DNA of 64,000 nt from CAWBOY01 sp963790585. Lineage in GTDB: Bacteria; Planctomycetota; Planctomycetia; Gemmatales; Gemmataceae. The stretch covers positions 434,001 to 498,000 of the forward strand of contig CAWBOY010000007.1 in assembly GCA_963790585.1 (NCBI GenBank). The letters are read 5' to 3'. The position numbers and the translations under genes were made by a program. This document shows, one piece after another, positions 46,672 to 56,263 of the stretch. The stretch's first letter is position 1. Each line of letters opens with the position of its first letter. The notes beneath the pieces are model-generated. The model did no database searches. It saw only the letters and a list, made by a program, of their open reading frames with translations, and had not been told where the DNA came from.

Positions 46672-47742
46672 TCAGCGCCGATTCTTGTAGCGGTCGCTGA
46701 ATTGCTTCATGAAGCGGCGCTCTTCCTCGGTCAGCTTGGCCATGCCTTCGCTGGAGATCTTCTCCAGGAGCGAATCCATGCGCCGTTCGTCGGCTTCGCG
46801 GGTTTCCATCTCTTTGAGCGCCTTTTGCTCGGCGCGGCGCTGGCGCCAGCGCTCCCACCAGCTCGGCTGTACCTTGAGGTTGGGCCCGTCACCGTCGAGA
46901 CTCGTGTAGCCTTGCGAGAAATCGTAGCCGCCCAGCGATTCGTCGCCGCCGGTTTCGAGTACGATCCACTGCCGCTTGCATTCCTGGTAAATCCATAATA
47001 CCAGGAACACAGCCAATACTTGGTCCATCACGAGCGCATACGCACCCAAAACCAGGACCACGACGAAACCGGCCACGACGGCATACAACGTCGCCTGGCG
47101 ATAGCCCATGTACGGCCACAGACAACATTGCAGGATGCGACCGCCATCCAACGGGAAGCCGACGAGAACGATGTTGAAAGCGAACAGCATTCCGTTGACC
47201 CAGAACAAGCGCGTCACGAACACCGGGAGAGAATAGACAGGAAAGAACTTCTCCTGGCCGCCCCAGGTCGTGAGCGGCACCTGGTCTCCATCTCGGAACG
47301 GGAAGCCGCCTGGCAAGATATTCCAGGCCGGCTGCAACATGTCGGGAGTAAGCACGAGCAAGACCAAGACGCAGAGCAGGCAGAGGACGACGTTCACCAG
47401 CGGCCCGGCAATCACCATGATCAAGTTGGCCCGCGGCGTGTGTGGCACATCGACATAGGCCAAGCCGCCCAAAGGCCACATCAGGATCTCATGCGCATCG
47501 CCATGAACCAGCCGGGCGCCGAAACAATGGCCGAACTCATGAAGCAAGACCGAGACGAAAAGTAACGCGAAGAGAATGGCCAGATCTATCCAGAGGCCAG
47601 GGATGGGCTCGCCGACGGGCGGCTTATGGAAAAACTGGCGCAACATAAGTGCGGCCGCGACAAACGGAAAGAGGAAGTGGACCCGAATTGTGATCCCGAA
47701 CAACCGGCCGATCGGAAAGGACCAACTCATCAGATCGCGCAT
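46672..47742 (-). CDS. Site-2 protease family (M50) membrane metalloprotease
   Basis: The 356-residue product starts at the ATG at 47742. HEFGH (68-72) in a membrane helix and NIVLVGFPLDGGR (190-202, D199) supply the zinc ligands of site-2 proteases. About six hydrophobic segments are seen, with no PDZ or CBS domain. A charged cytoplasmic tail of ~75 residues (RRAEQKALKEMETREADERR) ends it. Enzymes of this type cleave within the membrane, releasing anti-sigma factors or processing signal peptides. It precedes hisS by 70 bp on the same strand, but no substrate gene is adjacent. Confidence 0.9.
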   Translation of the reverse strand: MRDLMSWSFPIGRLFGITIRVHFLFPFVAAALMLRQFFHKPPVGEPIPGLWIDLAILFALLFVSVLLHEFGHCFGARLVHGDAHEILMWPLGGLAYVDVPHTPRANLIMVIAGPLVNVVLCLLCVLVLLVLTPDMLQPAWNILPGGFPFRDGDQVPLTTWGGQEKFFPVYSLPVFVTRLFWVNGMLFAFNIVLVGFPLDGGRILQCCLWPYMGYRQATLYAVVAGFVVVLVLGAYALVMDQVLAVFLVLWIYQECKRQWIVLETGGDESLGGYDFSQGYTSLDGDGPNLKVQPSWWERWRQRRAEQKALKEMETREADERRMDSLLEKISSEGMAKLTEEERRFMKQFSDRYKNRR

Positions 47743-47822
47743 CAGGCTTCCCACTCCGTGGATAAAGAGCGTCCGCTCACCTGATTGATTTTAACAGCGA
47801 CAGCCACGGAAGGCGAGCGGCA

Positions 47823-47891
47823 AGTTGTGGCGGCACGTTTCCAACGTGCCGGACGCGGGGGAGGGCACGTTGAAAACGTGCCGCCACAACC
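47823..47891. repeat. Palindromic hairpin (GTTGTGGCGGCACGTT)
   Basis: AGTTGTGGCGGCACGTTTCC and AACGTGCCGCCACAAC form an imperfect palindrome with an inner repeat of AACGTGCC. It occupies the gap between two minus-strand genes. Confidence 0.7.
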
Positions 47892-47912
47892 TTCTTTTAA
47901 TCCTTTCTCACG

Positions 47913-48446
47913 TCACGCCGCCGAGCGGTTCGTCACGCCCATTTTACGCGCCTCGGCCAGCGCTTCGCGTATGCGCGTGAACGGCTCGATCAGGTCGATC
48001 GTCGATTCGATCCGTTTCAACAACTCGCGCAGCCCCTCGACTTCCGTGGTGAAACGGGCATGGCCATAAATGGGGCCGCGTTGGGCGCTCGGCGGCAAAA
48101 TTAGGTTCGGCGCGTCGGCGTTGTAGGTGTCCTCCAGGGGTGCCAACCAGACAACGGGTACTTCCAGCTTGAGCCGAAGGTCCAAGACCTCTTCGCGGTC
48201 GGTGAAGACGAGCCGCACCGGGCTGCCGGCTTTGTCAACCAGTGTCTTACCGATCAAATCGGCACAAACGTAAGAAACCAACGTCGGGCCATAAAGAATC
48301 TGCTGCACCTTGTTGGGCTGGACGGCGCTGCTCAAGCGAAACTCGAGCGGTCGGCCCCAGTCGTTGGTCACCAGATAGCCGCCCAAATACCCCGTCGCTT
48401 CGTGCAAAACCGTCAGAAATCCCAAGTTCGTGGCTTCGGCACTCAT
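47913..48446 (-). CDS. Conserved protein of unknown function, 177 aa
   Basis: Starts at the ATG at 48446 (MSAEATNLGFLTVLHEATGY). The first half is rich in beta structure (LGGYLVTNDWGRPLEFRLSS, GPTLVSYVCADLIGKTLVDK), the C-terminal part is helical (VEGLRELLKRIESTIDLIEP). No export signal. I recall proteins of this shape only from planctomycetes and know of no function. It is not in an evident operon, although the next gene downstream (site-2 protease) points the same way. Confidence 0.7.
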   Translation of the reverse strand: MSAEATNLGFLTVLHEATGYLGGYLVTNDWGRPLEFRLSSAVQPNKVQQILYGPTLVSYVCADLIGKTLVDKAGSPVRLVFTDREEVLDLRLKLEVPVVWLAPLEDTYNADAPNLILPPSAQRGPIYGHARFTTEVEGLRELLKRIESTIDLIEPFTRIREALAEARKMGVTNRSAA

Positions 48447-48673
48447 CAATGATGCTCCTCGCTTACGGACGACCGCGGGACACTTATTAATCTCGGGACA
48501 ATGGGGGACGGACTTGAAGGCAGTTGGACCTTCGAGCCTACCAAGGAAATGTCATGGGTCTGCAATCGAGGCGTTCGTTTTTTTCGGGCGAATCCCTAGA
48601 CGATCTGTAATCCGATCGTCATAGTAAACATTCCTTCGCTCGTTCGATTTCGGCCTGATGTTTGGGGAAGTTC

Positions 48674-50389
48674 ATGTCTGCCGATCCATCCTCTGGTGCC
48701 GCCGATAAGGAAGCCCCGAAGCTCTCGCCGGTCGAGGCAATGAAGGAGCAGAGCCGTGGTCTGCGCGGCGGCATCGCGGAAGAGTTGACCAAAGACAGCG
48801 ACCATTTTTCCGAATCGGACAAGAATCTCATCAAGTTTCATGGCTTTTATCAGCAAGAGGACCGTGACGCGCAAGACTCGACGCCAGGGCGGCCTGGGAA
48901 AGCACCATATGTTCATGGTGCGCTGTAAAATCCCAGGCGGCCGCCTGACGGCCGACCAGTATCTCTCACTCGACGAGCTGGCGGGGACCCACGCCAACGG
49001 CACCTTGCGGTTCACGAGCCGGCAGGGGATCCAGTTCCACGGCGTCCTCAAGGATTCGCTCCGCGACACGATCGCCGGCATCAATGCCACCCTGCTCACG
49101 ACGCTTGGCGCCTGCGGCGACGTCAATCGCAATGTCATGTGTTGCCCCGCCCCGTTGCAAGATGGCGTGCGCGAACAGATGCAAGCGACCGCGACGGCGT
49201 TAGCCGACCATTTGGCACCGAAGAGCCGGGCCTATCACGAAATTTGGCTCGATGGCAAGCCGGCAGCCGATCCCAATGCCCCGGCCGAGCCCGAGCCGAT
49301 CTATGGCAAGGTCTATCTGCCGCGCAAGTTCAAAATCGGCATCGCGCTGCCCGAGGATAACTGCATCGATGTCTACGCCCAAGACCTTGGCCTGCTGTCG
49401 ATCGTCGAGAACGGCGCGGTCGCCGGCTACAACCTGCTGATCGGCGGCGGCATGGGGATGACTCATGGCAAGGCCGAGACGTTTCCCTATATCGGCAAAC
49501 CGATCTGTTATGTGCCCTATTCGCAAGCGGTCCCGAGCGCTGAGGCCGTGGTCAAGCTCTTCCGCGATCATGGCAACCGCGCCGACCGCAAGCGGGCGCG
49601 CATCAAATATCTCGTCCATGATTGGGGCGTCGACAAATTCCGCGAAGTCCTGGCGAGTTATCTCCCCGAACCGCTCGTGTTGCCGAAGGAAGTCGACGTC
49701 AAAGCCGTCGACCTCCATCTCGGCTGGCATCCGCAGGGCGACGGCAAATGGTTCTTCGGCCTGAGCGTCGAGAATGGCCGAATCAAGGACGATGGCGAAC
49801 GCCGTTTGCGCATCGGTTTACGCACGCTGATCGAGCGCATGAAGCCCGCGCTGCGGCTCACCGCGTCGCAGGACATTCTGCTCTGCGACCTGGAGCAATC
49901 GGCGCTGCCGTTCATCGAGACGATGCTCAATCATCACGGCATCCCGCTACCGGGTAAAATTTCGGCCGCGCGCAGCTTTCACTGGCCTGTCCCGCGATCC
50001 CGACCTGCGGCCTGGCCATCTCGGAAGCCGAGCGCGCGCTGCCGTCGATCATTGATGAATTGGAAAGCGCCTTGCGCGAGGAAGGCCTCGGCGACGAACC
50101 GATCGGCGTCCGCATGACCGGCTGCCCCAACGGCTGCGTAAGGCCTTACCAAAGCGACATCGGCATCGTCGGCCGCAGCGGCGAAAAATACACCCTCTAC
50201 GTCGGCGGCCATCCCCTCGGCCATCGCCTCAACTTCGAGTTAAAGGATCTGGTATTGCGCAACCAGATCGTGGCGACGTTGCGGCCGTTATTGCGGCGGT
50301 TCAAGGCGGAGCGGAGCGAGGGTGAAGGGTTTGGGGATTTTTGTCAGCGGTTGGGGGTTGAGGAGGCGCGGGGGATGGTTGGGGTGTAG
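48674..50389 (+). CDS. Ferredoxin-type sulfite/nitrite reductase; two frame breaks
   Basis: Starts at the ATG at 48674 (MSADPSSGAADKEAPKLSP). KFHGFYQQEDRDAQ is followed near 48890 by a frame change to GLGKHHMFMVRCKIPGGRL; TSRQGIQFHGV and the siroheme region follow. Near 49975 the frame changes back: ACPAIPTCGLAISEAE (C-x5-C) and MTGCPNGCVRPY (C-x3-C) are the [4Fe-4S]-siroheme ligands. The span is a whole number of codons (572), so the two shifts cancel. The enzyme reduces sulfite to sulfide or nitrite to ammonia with six electrons from ferredoxin. Neither a partner gene nor a sulfate-activation gene is adjacent, so the substrate is open. Confidence 0.9.
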
Positions 50390-50510
50390 CGTTTAGAAAT
50401 GGCACCTCTACTAAATGCGGCTCATCGAGATCATTGACAGCCGTCTTTACCAAGGTTACGTTGCGATCTACGGGCCGTTGAAGATGGGCTTTCGTTCATG
50501 AAGGACTGGC

Positions 50511-51500
50511 ATGCCAGGAAGGATCGATTTTCGATTTGCGTGGTGGAATCTGGAATCGTTCTCCCATTTTACAAAGGAGAAAGCGGGGGAAGACCGATGG
50601 CCGTCAACTCTTGAGCAGTATCAGGCGAAATGCGAACGGATAGACCGCGCGTTATTGCATCTCTGTAGCGACAGGCCTCCGGATGTCATGGTATTTGGGG
50701 AGATCACGAATCAAGCGGCTTTGGACCTCCAGAAGCGGATCTTTCCGAATCACAAGCTGTTTTCCCTCGACTTCGAGCGACCCCGGTCAGAATTGGAAGT
50801 AGCATTCCTTTATGCTCCGGCCGCAGACTTCGAGGAACAGTCACCCATTGTGGTTCCCAGGATGCCCCGTGGAACTCGGCCAATGGGTGTCCTCGACTAC
50901 CATTCGTCGAGCCATCGGATTCGGATCATCGCTTGTCATTGGGCAGCCCGTTTCGATGAGTCCGCAGAAGACCGTCATTCTGATATGGCGAAGCATCTGA
51001 ACGGGGAGATCTACGAGTTTTTGCATCGCGCTCCCGATGGCGAGAAGCGTCACGTTTTGATTCTTGGAGATTTGAACCAAGAACCCTATGAACCTGCTAT
51101 ACAAAGACGGCTGCACGCAGCGCGCGAACACGATCACGCTCGTCGCAAGGAACATTATTCCGACAAGGATACGCAACGAACTCGGTTGTATAATTGCGCA
51201 TGGCGGTTTATGGGTGAGAATAGACCCCATGATGGTAACTCGTCCTCTGCGCGGAATGCAGGAACGTATTATTGGGAAAAGAAGAATTGTTGGCGCACAA
51301 TCGATCATGTCATCGTGAGCGGGAGTTTATTGACAGAAGAGGTTCCCTTTCTCGACGAGGCTCGACTTCACGTTGTTTTGGCTCCATCGTTTGTGGGCGA
51401 CGATGGGAGACCAAGAAAATTCCGCTGGAATGGCGGCAGACCAAGCGGTGTCTCGGATCACTTGCCTATCCTCGGGCACATTGTACTGAAAAGAGATTAA
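50511..51500 (+). CDS. Endonuclease/exonuclease/phosphatase (EEP) family protein
   Basis: The 329-residue protein keeps all EEP metal-site elements: WWNLESF (N13), VMVFGEITN (E64), IIACHWAAR (H143), LILGDLNQEP (D187, N189), WRTIDHVIVSG (D265, H266) and GVSDHLPILG (D316, H317). No signal peptide is seen, so it is probably cytoplasmic, acting on nucleic acid or phosphoester. Codon use and base composition are less GC-rich than in neighbours, suggesting transfer. The stop is six bases before the next gene, so the two form a pair. Confidence 0.88.
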   Translation: MPGRIDFRFAWWNLESFSHFTKEKAGEDRWPSTLEQYQAKCERIDRALLHLCSDRPPDVMVFGEITNQAALDLQKRIFPNHKLFSLDFERPRSELEVAFLYAPAADFEEQSPIVVPRMPRGTRPMGVLDYHSSSHRIRIIACHWAARFDESAEDRHSDMAKHLNGEIYEFLHRAPDGEKRHVLILGDLNQEPYEPAIQRRLHAAREHDHARRKEHYSDKDTQRTRLYNCAWRFMGENRPHDGNSSSARNAGTYYWEKKNCWRTIDHVIVSGSLLTEEVPFLDEARLHVVLAPSFVGDDGRPRKFRWNGGRPSGVSDHLPILGHIVLKRD

Positions 51501-51505
51501 CCACC

Positions 51506-51934
51506 ATGCCTAATTTTGAAGAAGCATTAAAGAGCAGTCTCCTAGGAGTAAACGAGAAGTTTCGACATGCAGACGCTGATCTGCACGAGGAAGTCAACGG
51601 CGCGTCGATGGTCATTGAAAAGCTTACGGACGGCAAAATCCGCCTTACACTCAGCAGGCGCAAGGAAGACTCAGAGGGTGTCTTTTACGTGCTTCGGATT
51701 GAACCAGGGAACAAATATGGCGAGGAAGTTGGGGGGATTAAGGTGTCCTCCAGCGGCTATCCCCTTGGCGTCGCTGCACGCGCAACGGATGTCACTGCGG
51801 ATGAGAATTACTTGTTTTGTTTGAAGGATCGACCTGCAATCGGCAAATACTTCGCGGAGTTGGCCTCGAATCCAGATTCGCCGCTCGTAAAGAAGTTGGC
51901 GTTCCTGTTAAGATGTGAAGCAACAAAGGAGTAG
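51506..51934 (+). CDS. Small partner protein of the EEP nuclease, unknown
   Basis: The 142-residue product starts at the ATG at 51506, five bases past the EEP stop. MPNFEEALKSSLLGVNEKFR, then EEVNGASMVIEKLTDGKIRL and YVLRIEPGNKYGEEVGGIKV suggest an alpha/beta fold with no membrane segment. I do not recognise a family. Tight linkage and shared AT-richer composition suggest that it controls or complements the nuclease, as an immunity or adaptor protein; this is context inference. Confidence 0.65.
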   Translation: MPNFEEALKSSLLGVNEKFRHADADLHEEVNGASMVIEKLTDGKIRLTLSRRKEDSEGVFYVLRIEPGNKYGEEVGGIKVSSSGYPLGVAARATDVTADENYLFCLKDRPAIGKYFAELASNPDSPLVKKLAFLLRCEATKE

Positions 51935-52088
51935 GAATGATCTCGACAATCTGCGCGCCGCCGACGTTGAAGGAACCATGATGCTTGTCTTTCCTTCAGA
52001 AACACCATGCGAGATGAAGATGGAATTCTTTAGGAATGCGCGGTGCGCCGGTTGACCTTCGAGGCGCTTTACAAGTTCGCCCTGCGAC

Positions 52089-52505
52089 TTAGGTTGCGGA
52101 CCGAGGCAAAGCGATTGGATGCTTCCCGAAATCACCTTTGAGCCAGCCGTGGTAACCCATGCACATGCCGTCGCCGTTACGCAGGTCCACCTCGGAAAGC
52201 AGGCCGTCGTCTATTGAATCCTTGCGTTTTGCCATGCGAACGAAGAAGTCCATGTACACTTTGCTACTCGCGTTCCTTATTCCAGCCGAGACACCGTCGA
52301 TGACCATCATCAGCCCGTATACCGCGTCGTCGATTCCCTTTTGAACTGCGGCCCGCGTTTCATCTGAGAGCGCAGGGCCGATCCTTTCCCTTGCGTAGCG
52401 TCTTACATCCTCAAAGAGGATAAAGCCGGCGGCATGCTGTAACCAGAGTTCGCGGGCCCGCGGTTCGGATGGCGGTTCGGCAAGCTCATACTGCGACGTA
52501 GGCAT
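52089..52505 (-). CDS. Hypothetical protein, 138 aa, second gene of an accessory pair
   Basis: The start at 52505 (MPTSQYELAEPPSEPRAREL) is chosen over upstream ATGs because AGGAGG lies six bases before it. The product is helical (AAVQKGIDDAVYGLMMVIDG, SSKVYMDFFVRMAKRKDS) and ends with MCMGYHGWLKGDFGKHP. No export signal or known domain. It follows the 161-aa gene by 61 bp on the same strand. Such pairs occur among polymorphic-toxin immunity genes, but nothing in this sequence proves that. Confidence 0.6.
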   Translation of the reverse strand: MPTSQYELAEPPSEPRARELWLQHAAGFILFEDVRRYARERIGPALSDETRAAVQKGIDDAVYGLMMVIDGVSAGIRNASSKVYMDFFVRMAKRKDSIDDGLLSEVDLRNGDGMCMGYHGWLKGDFGKHPIALPRSAT

Positions 52506-52566
52506 TTGTTCCTCCTGGCTGGTCGGACGAAGAAAGTCATCCGTCGGAGCCGCCTGCAATACCGCC

Positions 52567-53052
52567 TTACTGTGCGGAACCGGTTTCGCCGCGCTCATTA
52601 GGTGTGACAGATGATTCCGCACGGCGCTGTTGATAATCCAGAAAACCCTGCGCATCTTTGCGGACGTTCGCCGACCAACGTATGTCCGCGGCGACCGACC
52701 GAAGCAGGTCAACTAATCCCACTCCGCCGACGGACCCAATCCCCACATTGAGGATGCGATTGACCATTAAAATAGGGAAGTGCGTCGGCTGTCGCTGAAC
52801 GGAAGTGAGGACGAACCGGCTGCTATCGGGCTGAGCTTCGATGCCGTGGAGTATGGACCAGAACACGCCAAAACCATCACTCTCCGGGAACCTTTCGTAC
52901 AGCCTGAACCAAACATCCAAGTGAGCGGGAGCATCCGCCAAAGAGAAGTATTCATCGACGAGAGCTTGTAATATCTCAAGGTCCAGGTCATCGGGGTTCA
53001 CAGGAGCGAGAGCGTCGATTTCCGAAACTATTTCACGGATGTCCCGACTCAT
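52567..53052 (-). CDS. Helical protein resembling Imm30-type immunity proteins
   Basis: The 161-residue protein starts at the ATG at 53052. Its central segment DGFGVFWSILHGIEAQPDSS and PTHFPILMVNRILNVGIGSV, with a Trp, His-Gly-Glu and MVNRxLN pattern, resembles immunity protein 30 as I remember it; I hold this loosely. The product is acidic and all-helical, with no signal peptide. It is preceded by a 33-bp direct repeat (53050-53157) that also covers the start. No toxin gene is in view. Confidence 0.55.
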   Translation of the reverse strand: MSRDIREIVSEIDALAPVNPDDLDLEILQALVDEYFSLADAPAHLDVWFRLYERFPESDGFGVFWSILHGIEAQPDSSRFVLTSVQRQPTHFPILMVNRILNVGIGSVGGVGLVDLLRSVAADIRWSANVRKDAQGFLDYQQRRAESSVTPNERGETGSAQ

Positions 53053-53157
53053 CGGTGATTCTCCCCTGGAGCGCGAGGGCGCTCGATCGCCGATTGGGGA
53101 TTCTGTACCCCCACCCAAGAGCCCATCGGTAATTCTCCCCTGGAGCGCGAGGGCGCG
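53050..53157. repeat. 33-bp direct repeat upstream of the Imm30-like gene
   Basis: CATCGGTGATTCTCCCCTGG...GAGGGCGC occurs at 53050-53082 and, with one change, at 53124-53157. The first copy includes the start codon of the gene at 53052. A local duplication of the gene start is the simple explanation. Confidence 0.7.
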
Positions 53158-53172
53158 CACTGATTAACATTT

Positions 53173-53557
53173 GACCAGAGCACGGTGCGTTTTGCGTAGT
53201 GCAATTCTCGATTTTCTGTCGAAAAAGCTGTCACCATGCAAGGGGGGTACTCCGAGGATTTGTTTGCACATCGCCCTTCGGCACGTTGCAACGTCAATGA
53301 AGTTACCATGTTAGAGCACAGGGGCATTATGCAAACCGGTCTCACATTTTTTGCACGTCGCCCACCTGCGCGTCGCTGGTCGGCCGCTCGTTAGGGGAAG
53401 CACCTATCGCAAGCTAGGGACAAATTTTTGCGTAAAGACTTAGGCATGGTCACCACGCGGCAGTTGGCAATCCTTAGAAAATTGGTTACGAAATGGCGTG
53501 TTTTATCGGGAAAACACTTGATTCTAAGGATTGCCAACATTGGCAATCCTTAGGGGA
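53173..53557 (-). repeat. Structured repeat element, copy B
   Basis: This is the reverse-strand counterpart of 13581-13945. On the minus strand it has the stem TTGGCAATCCTTAGAA / TTCTAAGGATTGCCAA (53537-53464 region) around TTTCCCGATAAAACACG. Motifs GCGACGTGCAAAAAATG and GCGATGTGCAAACAAATCC are ~87 bp apart, and it ends AACGCACCGTGCTCTGGTCA. Stem bases differ from copy A in pairs. A further half-arm lies at 53539-53557. No coding frame is convincing; nothing else is seen in 53558-53733. Confidence 0.7.
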
Positions 53558-53733
53558 TTTGGCAAACCTTGGAATCGGCACCTTGCTTCCCTATCTTCTC
53601 CCCCTTCTCAACAATCCTCTTCTCCCGCCTCTTCTCATTCTTCCGGTCCTTTCCATTGAACCGCCGATGCCGATCCTGCCGAAACTAGGATAGTCGAGAT
53701 CGTGATGAGTTTGGGTAGAGTAAAGGAGCGGCG

Positions 53734-55611
53734 ATGGCACACGAACGGACTCCGGCCCAGCGTCTTGGACGCGGCTTGGTTTATTTCTTGGCGGTCGGCT
53801 GCCTGATGGGGGCGGTGGCTGGACGAGCGAGCGCGTGCCGACGGTTCAGCAGATGCTCGTCTACAAGCCCCGGCAAGACGGCATCAATTACACCATTCCG
53901 ACGCCTGATGCCGAGGCACGCTGTAAGGTCGATCCGCTCAAAGGCGGCTCCGGCAGCGGCTGGATCTTGCGCGACGAAGCCGGCCTCCCTCTGCGCGTCT
54001 TCTTCGACAGCAACAACGACGGCAAAGTCGATGTCTGGTCGTATTACAAGGACGGCACGGAGGTTTACCGAGAAATCGATACCACCTTTGTCGGCAAACC
54101 GAATCAATATCGCTGGCTCAACGCCGGCGGCATGAAATGGGGCGTCGACGAGACGCGCGACGGCCATATCAAATTCTGGAAAGCGATCTCTGCCGAGGAA
54201 GTGAGCCAGGAGCTGCTGACCGCGCTTCAGAAGAATGATACGGCCAGGTTCCAGGCTCTTTTGGTAACCGAAGACGACATCAAAGCTCTCGGCATGCCGG
54301 CAGACATGGCCGCGACCACTGCGCGACGCCGTCAAAAAGGCCCCCGCCAAGTTCGCGGACACGGTTGCCAAGATGACCAAGGTCAACGCGAAATCGAGCT
54401 GGCTGCACCTCGAAACCGCCGCCCCGTTCTGCTTGCCTGCAGATCAGACGGGAGCACGTGTCGACATCGTGCGCCATGGCAAGGGCACGGTCCTGATCGA
54501 CGTCGGCAACGGCAACGAATGGATGCAGACGGGCGAGATGATCAAGGTCGGCGAGGCCTGGAAGCTGGTCAGCGGGCCGTCGCCCGGCACGACGACCGAG
54601 ACGCCGGCCGCGACGGTCGCCCCGGCGACGCAGAAGCTGTTCGACGACCTGGCGGCCCTCGATAAGCTCGCTCCAGCGTCGAGCGCCACCGCCGATGCTG
54701 CCGTCGTCACGCATCATTTGAAGCGCGCCGACCTGCTCGAAAAGGTCATCGCCGCGGTAGCGGAATCGGAACGCGAACAATGGATTCGCCAACTGGCCGA
54801 TAGCCTGAGCACGGCGAGCCAAAGCAGCCCGGTCGCGGATACCCGAGCCTTCACGCGCTTGACGAGTCTCGTGAAGCAACTCGCCGCGTCGCTGCCGACG
54901 CATAACCTCACGGCTTACGTGACCTTCCGCGAGATGCAAGCGGAATACGCCGCCAAGCTCAATCAGCCTGCCGCGAAGTTTGACGCCGTGCAGAAGGAAT
55001 GGATCGAGCGACTGAGCAAGTTCGTCACCACCTTCCCGAAAGCCGAAGACACGCCCGATGCCTTGCTCCAGCTCGGCATGGTGAGCGAATTCCTGGGTAA
55101 GGATGTCGAGGCCAAGAACTGGTACACCCAGCTCGTCAAGAACTTCCCAGGAACGGCGTATGCCAAAAAGGCCGAGGGCGCGAATGACCGCATCGACCTC
55201 GAAGGCAAGTCTCTCAAACTATCGGGCGCTTCGATGAATGATCCCGCCAAGATCCATGACATCGCCCAGATGCAAGGCAAGATCGTGATCGTTTACTACT
55301 GGGCGAGCTGGAACACCCAGACGACCGGAGACTTCGTCAAGCTGAAGGCGGTCCTGGAGGCCAACAAGGGCGTCGAACTCTTCTGCGTCAATCTGGATAC
55401 GAAGCTGTCGGAGGCCCAGGAGTTCGCTCGCAAGGCCCCGCTGCCCGGCATCCAGGTCCACCAGGAAGGCGGCCTCGAAGGCAAACTAGCCACCGACTAC
55501 GGCGTCATGGTCCTGCCCACAGTCTTCATCGTGGGCAAAGACGGCAAAGTCGTCAGCCGCAATGCCCAGGTCTCCACGGTGGATGACGAAATCAAGAAGT
55601 TGACGAAGTAA
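53734..55611 (+). CDS. Exported protein with C-terminal thioredoxin fold lacking the CxxC pair; two frame breaks
   Basis: An N-terminal signal peptide (MAHERTPAQRLGRGLVYFLA and on) is followed near 53830 by a frame change to PTVQQMLVYKPRQDGINYTI. That part has an EF-hand-like DSNNDGKVDVW (~75-86). Near 54325 the frame changes again to KFADTVAKMTKVNAKSSWLH. A helical middle (TPR-like, FPKAEDTPDALLQLGMVSEF) precedes a TlpA-like thioredoxin fold: KIVIVYYWASWNTQTTGDFV, VELFCVNLDTK, YGVMVLPTVFIVGKDGKVV. In the active site WNTQT stands where WCxxC is expected, so disulfide exchange is unlikely. The span is a whole number of codons (626). It is probably a periplasmic binding or scaffold protein. Confidence 0.8.
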
Positions 55612-55627
55612 GAGTGTACCCCAGAAG

Positions 55628-55654
55628 CCCCTCGCCCCCTTCGGGGGCGAGGGG
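55628..55654. terminator. GC-rich hairpin after the thioredoxin-fold gene
   Basis: CCCTCGCCCCC and GGGGGCGAGGG pair around TTC, 17 bp past the stop. It shares its core with the in-frame repeat in the helicase gene. There is no T-run, so it may be a repeat rather than a terminator. Confidence 0.45.
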
Positions 55655-55705
55655 AGACTTGGGACAGTCTTAGAGGATGATTATTAAGTCCATCCACTGG
55701 GCCAG

Positions 55706-55744
55706 ACCACCCTTGCCATGCCAAATCACTTTGGCAAGGGTGGT
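55706..55744. repeat. Hairpin (ACCACCCTTGCCA)
   Basis: ACCACCCTTGCCA and TGGCAAGGGTGGT pair around 13 bases. It has no T-run and lies in a 421-bp gap (55612-56032) without a gene. Confidence 0.6.
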
Positions 55745-55928
55745 CGTCGTGCTGATGTTGATCGACTTGGTAATGCTTATCTTAACTATAAAAAAATAAA
55801 AGACTTACGTCGTATTCCGTGAGTGTCTGCCGAGTGTGCCAGGTTCCACTCTTGCCAAATAAGAAAGTAGTATTGTCCCCGATAGACGATGCGGGGGCTT
55901 AATGAACACCCTCTTGGAAATACGCCCC

Positions 55929-55973
55929 AGCCTCGTACTCGGCACCACGCCGGGGACGAGGCTTTTTTGTTTT
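55929..55973 (+). terminator. Intrinsic terminator without an upstream gene, possible end of a small RNA
   Basis: AGCCTCGT pairs with ACGAGGCT, with an inner CGGCxxCGCCG-like stem, followed by TTTTTGTTTTTT. The nearest plus-strand stop is 315 bp upstream, so it may end a short RNA starting around 55800-55870. It precedes the gene at 56033 by 60 bp. Confidence 0.5.
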
Positions 55974-56032
55974 TTGGGAAAGAAAGGATTGAGTAGAATG
56001 GATTCGTAGCTTTGTCTAGGAAAGGAGCCGCT

Positions 56033-56263
56033 ATGTCGACAGAAGAGTTTGAAGACACTGTTAGGAGATATATGTATCACGAGCCTCCCGTGCCATTCGT
56101 CTTTGAATTAAACGACGGCCAAGAGATCGTGGCCGTCGATCCGACATTGGTGCTCTTTAATGAGGGAGCGGCTTGTTACATTGGATTTGAACTGGAATTG
56201 CTGAGTTTCTCTTACGACGACGTGAAAACGATTCGGCCGTTGTTGCAAGGGGTTGCGTCATGA
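56033..56263 (+). CDS. Small protein, 76 aa, first of a coupled pair
   Basis: Starts at the ATG at 56033 with AAAGGAG eight bases upstream. The product (MSTEEFEDTVRRYMYHEPPV, then PFVFELNDGQEIVAVDPTLV) has the same layout as its downstream neighbour and as the product at 14464: a short helix, a proline-bounded PF segment and a beta-rich core around a Val-Asp-Pro turn. The stop overlaps the next start in ATGA, so translation is coupled. A family of repeated small planctomycete proteins is likely; function unknown. Confidence 0.65.
   Translation: MSTEEFEDTVRRYMYHEPPVPFVFELNDGQEIVAVDPTLVLFNEGAACYIGFELELLSFSYDDVKTIRPLLQGVAS

Noticed and set aside
53493..53693. 66-codon frame next to copy B
   Set aside because: Its first half lies in the element's stem and its second half is simple sequence; no homologous frame is in copy A.
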